From: Setomelanomma holmii
Taxonomy: Eukaryota > Ascomycota > Dothideomycetes > Pleosporales > Phaeosphaeriaceae
DNA length: 64,000 bases
NCBI GenBank assembly: GCA_010015745.1
Contig: ML978211.1
Span: forward strand, 124,001 to 188,000
Direction of reading: 5' to 3'
The translations under genes and the position numbers were made by a program. Under the pieces are notes generated by a model that ran no database searches, was not told the DNA's origin, and saw only the letters and a list, made by a program, of their open reading frames with translations. Below, piece after piece: positions 56,236 to 64,000 of the stretch. Within the stretch, counting starts at the first letter, position 1, and each line of letters opens with the position of its first letter.

Positions 56236-57932
56236 ATGGCGGCATTCTTGAGCCTCCCAATTGAGATGAAGGAGAACGTATTCGCCTTCATTCGCCAAAT
56301 GCCACGCATGACAACCATTTGTTTGGCCTGGCGCGAGTGGAGGAAATTGATGGCATCGAAATTGTGAGGAAAATATATACTCGACTTTCCGAATCACGTC
56401 AACGCGAATCCTAGGTATCTTGCTGAGTCCACAGAACGGAATACTGCCCCACGTCCACAGGATCCATATCAGACGCGGAGTTCAAGGCCACGGAATGCCA
56501 TGCGACAAAGATGTCGAAACAGTGGTGCAATTTCTGATAGGAGCCCTTCCCAGAAATAACCTGGTCATGTTTAGTTCAGAACTGGCATTGCGCACTTCTT
56601 TCGTCCTGAATCTTGTACAATGTCATCAGACTTTGAGGACCTTGAACGTGCAAATACGAAGCGCGGACAGCCGCTCACCTCCAGGCTTGACGACTATCGC
56701 GGACGCAGAGTGGATCTCGCCGTTGCTAGACAACATCACGACGCTATCTATATGGCTTGGAACCAACGGGTCTTTCCATCGCAGCAGCAACTTTCTGATT
56801 CGGTCCGCTCCCAAGCTGAGAGAGCTCACGTTGAAAGGCGGTGAGCGGGTTGCACCTTTCGTGCATAGAGATCGTCTCCTGAGTCCATTTGGTCACGTTA
56901 ACCTAGGAGACCCTCAGACGCTACGGTTATCTCGCTTAGCCCTCGTTGCGATTGACTTTACCGAACACACTACTACTCTCGTAAAGTACTTGGATATGTC
57001 CTACCTGCAAAATCACCGCATCATACGCTGTCGGTCCATACTTCACCTTCTTGCTGCCCTAGCAACACAGCTCACTGACGCGTCCTGCGACTTGAGATCA
57101 TTTGACGTATGTCCTACGCGGGTGCCGACAGCCGATGAGGAGTTGGTATGCGCAATTGAAGGCCTCATAGAGAACGCACATGGGCTAAGGAACACATGGG
57201 TGGACGTTGGCAAAGGGCGATTGACGGGTCCTTCACCCATCCAACAACACGGTGCGTCCTTGCGAAACCTAGCGCTTTGCAAGGCACAAGATTCGGACAT
57301 GCTGCACATATGTGCGATGGACTTGACTTCGATGCTTGAAGCATCACCACTTCTCAAAGGCCTCGCTTTGAACCTCGGCCCTGTCGACCTAGGAGACATC
57401 AAAGACCTCAGCATTGAGTTCGATCTTGATAGCCCTGATGGTACCGCCACATGCAAGACCAACTTCGTAGCCACGCTGGTGAGCCACTTAATTCCCTCTG
57501 CATACGCATCATATACTGACTTCTGACAAGGACGCTATCGCGAGCCACCATCGCCTTCAGGCGTTGCGCATGCTGACTCTACCTATCATCGATTACGGCT
57601 ATGCGACAAATCCTACGGCCTCCAATGGTACAGCCATTGAGGACAGCCATGTCTACATGACACAGATTACCATGCTCAATTTTGCAACCGAGATCTTCCG
57701 GTACCTTTATAAGCGCGGCTCCACGATCAAGTACTTGGCTGTTGCACCGGCGTGCATTCATGAATTCACACGCCCAAAGAAGGATGAGAATGGTCACCAG
57801 TGGCCATGGTACTACTACGTACGATCCCGTACTGTCGACGTACGGGGTATGCAAGAAGTGGTGGCGTTGCCGGCGACCTATCTGCGCGAAGAAATGCCTG
57901 TCGACGCGCAAATTCTTTTTCATCCATTCTAA
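56236..57932 (+). CDS. F-box protein B (LRR-like; start and end of frame uncertain)
   Basis: F-box at the ATG: FLSLPIEMKENVFAFIRQMP and WREWRKLMASKL, followed by an in-frame TGA (56365-56367). The main frame resumes as LLSPQNGILPHVHRIHIRRG and runs LRR-like to 57478. A 52-nt intron (57479-57530) then leads to a last exon ending at 57932. Removing an intron 56364-56427 (GTGAGG..CTGAG) keeps the frame and gives 526 aa, but its acceptor is poor. The better acceptor at 56414 breaks the frame. Translated straight through, the same segment resembles F-box A's coding text (WRKIYTRLSESRQRE) with two frame breaks. At the 3' end a +1 frame after a T5 run reads on (FFIHSNMVVGKDVLMADQDE), suggesting another break. 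Possibly degenerate. Confidence 0.55.
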
Positions 57933-58015
57933 CATGGTGGTCGGCAAAGATGTGCTCATGGCAGACCAGGACGAAACGTTAAGAGGAATTGGAGTGGATT
58001 AAAGATGTGGCCGAG

Positions 58016-58961
58016 TCATTCTCGGTGCTGAGACAGCTCTAAGATGCTGATCTCGAGATTGCGCAATGAAGCCGGCCCTGTAGTTAGGTTTCTGGCAAGG
58101 CTGTGGAGTAAAGGTTGAAGGTCGTGACAATCTTCAATCGTGAGATCAGCCAACTTCGTAATGTCGATATAGTCAGTGAGTAAGCAATAGTTATTGCCTA
58201 GAATTAGGCGCGACAGCTCTAACTCCTTGAGACTGATCTTGTCTCTGCCGTGACCCATTTCCGGAAATGTCAGCAAGCTGATGTCAGCGGAGTTCCTTGG
58301 TCCATCGGGACCTAAAGATTCCATGCCGAGACCAACGAGTAGTTTGGACAGCCTTGGGGTGTGCTGAAATAGAGGTGCGTAGCTCTAGAAAACTTTTACC
58401 ATATGTACAGCGTCCTTGACCAGCCAACCAGCAATGTCGTTTACTTGCGTCAGGTATGGCACCACTGCAGCTGGGATCAAAATGTCCTGCTGCAAATAAA
58501 GACTGACTGCTTTAAGTTCTCGGTGCTCTTGGAACAGAGTTTGAATCATGTCGCTGTCAAGGTGATCAAACATATAGACAGCGTCTGACTTGTCCCGCGG
58601 TAGTGCCGTCAAGAACAGTGTGAGTACGTGTCTCTGTTCTTCGGCCATCGTGGTCATGTCTGAACATCGATCTATCGTAACTCGCCGCACGTGTACAAGC
58701 ACATTTTTGTTGGCTTTGATGATTGTGTTGATCATCTCCGTGTCCTCGCAGCAAAACTCTGATTCAAGATGAGACCATAGCTCGGGTACTATCAGATCTC
58801 TGAGTTTGCGATTGACGAGGCACAATTGCTGCTTGTCACACTTGACTCGAATCTACAACAGTTCAGCAGGAGTTCGAGCAACGCGAAGGACTTCCTACGT
58901 GACTTACGTATGCGAAAGTGTTGCGCACCAATTCGGGTGGCAGGTCTTTGAGGCGAGTCAT
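58016..58961 (-). pseudogene. F-box gene C, interrupted by an in-frame stop
   Basis: Exon 58961-58908 (MTRLKDLPPELVRNTFAY) is spliced over a 55-nt intron (GTAAGT..GTAG) to a second exon that reads IRVKCDKQQLCLVNRKLRDL, completing a good F-box, then RRVTIDRCSDMTTMAEEQRH and LFLTALPRDKSDAVYMF. An in-frame TAG (58387-58385) follows HMVKVF. The same frame then continues for 120 codons with family-like text (SYAPLFQHTPRLSKLLVGLG, KELELSRLILGNNY) to a TGA at 58016-58018. The TAG fits CAG after a C-to-T change; no intron of workable length removes it. LTALPRDK corresponds to ISALPRNS and IGALPRNN of F-box genes A and B, so the three are relatives, C the most diverged. Confidence 0.75.
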
Positions 58962-59528
58962 TGTTGGGGAGTCGAAGCTTGAGGTGATGTCAGTGAGAGT
59001 GCGGACGAGGGACGAGGGATCAGGGTTCGTGTCTAGCTTGCCACGTGAGTTTACTTTCAGACATCATTCGCGTCAGTCAGTCATGCAGACATACGCGAAA
59101 GGCTTTGCAATAGGTAACATTATTAAAAATTGTAGCAAAGATGTGTGATCGCAGGTCATGTTCTCGTGGGGCTTTCAGAAAGTTTATCGGAAGTCGCACA
59201 GTCGCTGCAGATACATGAACGCCTTATCTACGGCGTAAACGACCCGTCGCGTGTAGTGAGCAGCCCACGAAGAATGTATAATACTCTGTCAAGCACTCGA
59301 CTTAATATCACGTTCCACACGGGAGGAATCAGTAGCCACTCGGCTGCGTACATGAGCTTGAAGGCCCAACTCGGTGGGTGCAATGGTATTAGTCTACATC
59401 CTGCTATGCATCAATGAGCGTAATTCCTCGTCTGCTATTTTGTGCTCCAATGCTCACACCGATCATACAACATCTCAAGCCATGCTGACAAGCAGCATCA
59501 TATGAGCGGACGCCCTCTCGTCCATCGT
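58962..59528. other. Spacer between F-box C and the DAL5-type transporter
   Basis: 567 bp. It holds the 5' flank of F-box C and the 3' flank of the transporter. No gene, repeat or RNA recognised. Confidence 0.4.
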
Positions 59529-61510
59529 CTAATGAGCGAATCGGAAATCCAGCCTCTTGTTACCCTTGTCGGTTGTTGTCGCAAGGTAATGTTGCTTCTC
59601 TTCCTGCGACATGGCATTCCACTTCTTCTCCCTGTTTGCATTGACACGAATGTAGAACAACTTCGCGCCGATGAACACAAACATGTTGTAAACGCAAATG
59701 CCAATGAGCACGCGATTACCGCGGCGGTACAGGGGCTTGTCGTCATTGCGGTAGATCTTAGCTCGTTAGTACTCATGCTATGCCGAAGCTCGAAGAAGCG
59801 ACTCACATTTGAGGCAACGATTGAGCTAGCCTGAACACTCATGTTGTAAAGCGCCGAGGCCACAGTACGAGTTCGCACGGTTCCCGCATTGCGCGAACCG
59901 AGTGCAACGAGAATTGCATGCATGTAGGGATGACCCACAAGCAGAGAGCATAATGCCCACTTCACCCAAGGCCCGGTAGACTTTGGCAGCACGGCCAGAG
60001 AGACTAGTAGCGGTAGTGCCCAGATTTGACTCATCATTGCTGTGATGAACCGCTCGTTCCACCTCTCACTCAGCCAGGTCCAGAAGAGGAGCTGGAAGAT
60101 GAAGAGGACGTAGGCTGGGATGGTAAGCAAGTTCGTCTCAAAGGTGTGAAAGCCAACCGAACGGAGCTGAAGCGTAAGATAGGCTTGCATCGGATTGTTG
60201 GGGATCAGCCATGACAGCCCGACCAAGTACAAAGGCCACATGTGGTAGTCTAGCAAGCAGCGCCAGATGGCTTTGAGGGACAGAGCCTGACGATTGTGCA
60301 TATCACCTGCGCAAAGGATCAGTATAAGCGTGGATGGTGCTGGAGCACCGGAGGTACCTTTAGATGGGTCGTCGCGCAGGACACGGTTGACCATGATCTT
60401 CTCTTCGTGCTCATTGAACCAGCCATCCTTGCCGCGGAACTTGCTGGCCGTCTGCGTAGGTGACGGAGGCAGATAGAAATACGACACAATAGCGATGAGG
60501 CCAGTCACAGCGCCTTCAATGGCGAAGAGCCAGCGCTATAATGCCCCGTTAGACAGGATTCACGAATGTGATGCTGTGCACATACCCATCCTTCCAGCCC
60601 ATGGTGACCCCGTAGCCTCAAGATGCCAAATGCGAGGAAAGCAGCGACAATGTTTGTGCCCTGATAGGAAACCCAGAAGAAGCTGAGACGCTTAGGAAGC
60701 TCGGTGCCCGTGTACCAGTAGCTGAGATACAGGATGTTATCAGGCTGTATCTCAATTAGCTTGACTTGTGATTTATGGTGCAATAGACATACGATAAAAC
60801 CACCTTCAATCAGACCTAGTAGGGCACGGCAGGTATAGAATGAACTACGGCCGGTCAAGAGTGACTGCATTGCTGCAACTAGACTCCAAGCAAGCATCTG
60901 TATGGGAATCCATCGATCTGGCCCGAGCTTCTTCGAAATGAGCTGAGACGGCAGTTCAGCGCAGAGGAATGAGATGTAGAAGATCGCTGCAATATATTAG
61001 CGATTTTCGGCTTCGGTGAGCAAGAATTCACGTACTTTGTCCGTAGTTGTAATCATTCGTTGAAAGTTTAAGGTCATTCAGCATCTACAGGTCGTGATGT
61101 CAGGAGATCCGTCATGACAGCTCAATACGATGCAGTTTGTTGCGAAGCACTTACATTATCAGACAAAGCCTGCGAGATGTTGCCTCGATCGAGCTGCAAT
61201 GCAAAGAACATCAAGCAGACCCACGTGCAGATTCGCTTATCGATCTAAACCACAATAAGTCAGTGAGGTCGCGATGCCGACAGGTAGCTCAATCGAATAC
61301 CTTGCGGACCACTTTTCGCTCCTCGGTCGGCTCCCACTCGAATTCAGGGTCGTAACGGTGGATTCCTTCATACTTGGCGATCGGTTTGTAAAGTTCGTTG
61401 TCGACGCCACTGGAGATGAAGGTCGTGCCAGCTTTAGTGTGGCGAGACTTTTCCTCATACTGATCTTGAGGTGCCTTTCGCTCGAACGAGAAGCGAGATG
61501 GAGCGTCCAT
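59529..61510 (-). CDS. MFS anion:cation symporter, DAL5 / pantothenate-nicotinate permease family
   Basis: Plasma-membrane symporter of small organic anions (yeast relatives carry allantoate, pantothenate, nicotinate, biotin precursors). Eight exons: 61510-61301, 61244-61155, 61084-61036, 60986-60793, 60744-60586, 60535-60358, 60306-59807 and 59756-59529. All introns are 48-70 nt, every phase fits, and the product is 535 aa. Text: VCLMFFALQLDRGNISQALS (TM1), FYISFLCAELPSQLISKKLG (family motif, TM2), LTGRSSFYTCRALLGLIEGG, YWYTGTELPKRLSFFWVSYQ, FNEHEEKIMVNRVLRDDPSK (central loop) and IYRNDDKPLYRRGNRVLIGI (conserved near the C-terminus). About 12 helices. Substrate not deducible; there are no vitamin or purine genes nearby. 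Confidence 0.93.
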
Positions 61511-63513
61511 AACGGGCAGATAGCCGAAAGAGATAGGGTATACTAAGACAGATCGATACTCTTCTTGATGAGCACGCTCACCCTGACCATATATCTATCT
61601 CGGAGACGTACCCCGGAGATGTTTCGCGTAGACTGATAGATAGTCGTCTCTTTCATGATGACCACTTTCAAGCCTCAATTGACGAAATACAGCGATTGTT
61701 GCTAGAACCTATGATTATCGAATAGCAGTAGTCTCCTCGATCGTAGAAGATCGTGCTGGACGAGCGAGAACTTTGCCCAAGCAGCCTGGGAGGAGCCACA
61801 AGTATGCTTCATCCCCAAGCGACAGCTTAGCTCACAGCCACTTCGTCAAAAGTTCGTCTGCGGCTTCAGCTCCGATGGTCTGGACGTCGGGACATTTGAG
61901 GTTCCAAGTTTAGTTGTCAAGGTCGAGACCACTATTTGGGAATGACGTGCGAGGTACCTAGATTGGCGCAATGCAACACCAAGTACAAGCGAATTTACCC
62001 ACACTATCGCGGCATCGCAAACCACAATTGGCTGAATCAAATCGTCTTGCAATGCAAGATCGAGCGTGGGGTACCCTTCTTGGTCGAATCCCAATCTTGT
62101 TGGTTCGATGGCGCCCACGTGTGCTCCGACATAGGACCCAAAATGTGTGAATCTGGGGATGATGCTCGATGGGGCTTTTGTTGCATCATTTTCAGACTAT
62201 CGGATTGGGTCGAGGCCAGCTCCAGGACTGACAATTGTCGTATATCGTGGCGTTGCGGGTGCCCCAGAGAGCAGTGATTGTGCGGATTTTGAAGCAATAC
62301 GCATGTCCGGCAACTCACGGTCACTTCTATAGAAGCAGTCACACGCGGAAAGAGAACACAATAGAAGCAAATGAAACAACCTGACCATGAGAAAAGAGCG
62401 GATCAACATCGACCTACATTGATTGACCGACAGCGATTTCAGCACAAACGTAAGATCGAGAGCGTTGGAAGATCTTCAACATCGACTGATGACTTGCGCG
62501 ACGATCAGATTTCTCATATCATCAGCGGTCGAGACGGTTTAGTCGTCTTGGTGAAGCAGAACGATCTGCAATTCGTAGCAATGAATCTACCCAATCTTTC
62601 GTCGCGATTCAAACGCGATCACCGTAAAGAAGCACGTAGCGCCGTGCGCGATGAATCTGACAATCATCGTCGTAGCCCAGCATCGATCGGAGACAGTCAA
62701 CACGGTAGGCTGATGTAGACTTCAGAAGAGATGGTTCGTTGATGGAGATGATGATGGAGCGAGGCCTGAGTGAAGGCACAAGGCGTAGGTGAACGAAGGC
62801 TTACCTATCAATAAGCCGGATCTGGGTGCCGACGCGCCGATGTGGTGTCAAAAGAAAACACCAACCATCCCATCTGCCAACCATCTCCGCAAAACAAGCT
62901 CCACTTGACGCGTTACTCGTGCCAAGAGGGTCGTGCCGCCCCGTCACACTTCCGAGCATGGCGGTATCTGCACCGTGAACACCTCTGAACCTCCAAACTC
63001 CATTGGTTCCGAGCATCACCATCTAGTCCTGCAGCACCTCCGAAGATCGTTATTGTACTAAGAGTATTTCTTTCAGAACACTGCCCTTCTGAGGTCAATG
63101 TATTACAACCACTTCATCTGCGGCCAGAACGATGCAGGTTGTGCGTGGGCTAATCTCGTACCACGCTGTGGAGCTATACTTTCTCCAGTTACGCGGAGGC
63201 ACCAATGACAATCCTGAAATTTGGAGCTACTGTTGCGCTGATGGCTCTTGGAATGGCATTGGAAGGCACGATGCGTCGAGCAAGCGAGCATCGTAATCAG
63301 CCCCAAACCCTAAACGCTGTCGTTGGATGCTTCTGCGCCACACCGCCATTGGCAGCCAAACACTGTCACGATGTTGCGCACAGCTGAACGACGAGAAATA
63401 AAGAAGGATAAGTGGTAATTACTGATTGATATGGAGGGAGATATGACTGCTTGTCAGTAGCCGCGTTGCCCGCTGCGCGCTGGTTCACTCGTCATTGCAT
63501 ACCAACAACCACA
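61511..63513. other. Gene-free stretch, 2 kb
   Basis: A charged 115-codon plus-strand frame (62371-62718) shows no domain or hydrophobic pattern. A 60-codon frame at 63205-63387 begins with a signal-peptide-like stretch (MTILKFGATVALMALGMALE) and has three cysteines, but support is weak. No repeats, tRNA or transposon termini were recognised. Confidence 0.4.
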
Positions 63514-64000
63514 ATGATTGACAAACTACTTTCATCAACTTTGCTGGTCCTTCTCCCTGCTCCGATGGCAAAGAGACTGGGGTTCAAGACCTATCCTCCG
63601 TTCAGCCGTCTGCCAGCTGAACTTCGCCTCCACATATGGACCTTCGCTCTCGAAAACGATCCAGCAGTCCATATTAAGACGCGAATCGTGACCATCTCCA
63701 AGCTAAAAGGCAAGTGCACAATCACCATTAGCCAGCGCTACTCCAGTCTTCTCGCCGTCAATCGCGAAAGCTGGTACGAAGCCGTGAGGATCATCGGCGG
63801 GGAGAGGGTGCGGCTAGAGGATTCACGCCGCGATTCAGCGAAGAGAAAGACACAGCACGTCTTTCTCTACTTCGATCGGGATACCGTGTTGCTACGAGGG
63901 TGTACAGATCTGTTCGGTTTCAATGGCATCAGCACGACCTGGCATGGCCGCCGAGTGGCCAAGTGGGAGTATGGGAGGAATTTGGAATTTACAGACCCCC
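63514..64000 (+). CDS. 2EXR-domain protein (5' part; runs off the right edge)
   Basis: Open for 162 codons to the window end, no intron seen. After a hydrophobic start (MIDKLLSSTLLVLLPAP) comes the 2EXR signature FSRLPAELRLHIWTFALEND, then LLAVNRESWYEAVRII (the conserved second EXR-like turn) and VFLYFDRDTVLLRG. 2EXR proteins are numerous in filamentous ascomycetes and of unknown function. Translation may start instead at the Met at 63565 (MAKRLGFKTYPPF), which would drop the hydrophobic leader; most family members lack a leader. Confidence 0.8.
   Translation, partial: MIDKLLSSTLLVLLPAPMAKRLGFKTYPPFSRLPAELRLHIWTFALENDPAVHIKTRIVTISKLKGKCTITISQRYSSLLAVNRESWYEAVRIIGGERVRLEDSRRDSAKRKTQHVFLYFDRDTVLLRGCTDLFGFNGISTTWHGRRVAKWEYGRNLEFTDP

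Noticed and set aside
1..64000. CRISPR arrays, prophage, intact transposons or a secondary-metabolite cluster
   Set aside because: No regularly spaced repeats, transposase or polyprotein motifs, terminal repeats, or PKS/NRPS/terpene core genes were seen on either strand.

Overview
The window is nuclear DNA of a filamentous ascomycete (Pezizomycotina; a Dothideomycete is my guess, not something I can prove). The evidence is short introns (about 42-117 nt, most 45-60, with GT..AG ends and CTAAT/CTGAC-like branch sites), compact genes on both strands, and fungus-specific families: HET, 2EXR, F-box/LRR, TRI12-type and DAL5-type transporters, a P-type H+-ATPase, and lysine synthesis through homoaconitase. 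Exon-intron models were built by hand from splice signals and codon phase. Nearly all give an exact multiple of three and rejoin conserved family motifs.

Layout. 1-14 kb: mitochondrial leucyl-tRNA synthetase (partial, minus), an amino-acid permease, an orphan GPCR-like 7-TM protein (minus), and the divergent pair SER1 (phosphoserine aminotransferase) and LYS4 (homoaconitase). 15.9-27.4 kb: a broken HET-domain gene, then a TRI12-like MFS pump, a CYC2-like flavoprotein, a DHA2 MFS pump and a maltose/alpha-glucoside-type MFS transporter. 27.6-32.5 kb: sparse, with an orphan small membrane protein and a frame-broken unknown gene. 32.5-53.1 kb: a conserved housekeeping block with plasma-membrane H+-ATPase, aldo/keto reductase, the SF3B2/CUS1 splicing factor, an RS-rich protein, RNA polymerase III second subunit, a small F-box-like protein, a PGA1-like GPI-mannosyltransferase cofactor, alpha-tubulin and the replisome factor Mcl1/Ctf4. 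53.6-59 kb: a lineage-specific patch of three related F-box genes in different states of integrity plus a GH31 glycosidase that has lost its whole catalytic barrel. 59.5-64 kb: an eight-exon DAL5-family transporter and the start of a 2EXR gene.

How it fits together. I see no biosynthetic cluster and no CRISPR, phage or intact transposon. Four MFS transporters of four subfamilies lie in the accessory parts. The main non-routine signals are (a) the orphan 7-TM receptor-like protein with a long disordered tail, (b) the birth-and-death patch of F-box genes with the internally deleted GH31, and (c) loci carrying nonsense changes explicable as C-to-T (HET gene, third F-box gene). Some single-base frame breaks could also be assembly errors. 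Gene-free stretches are listed with what I could and could not see in them.
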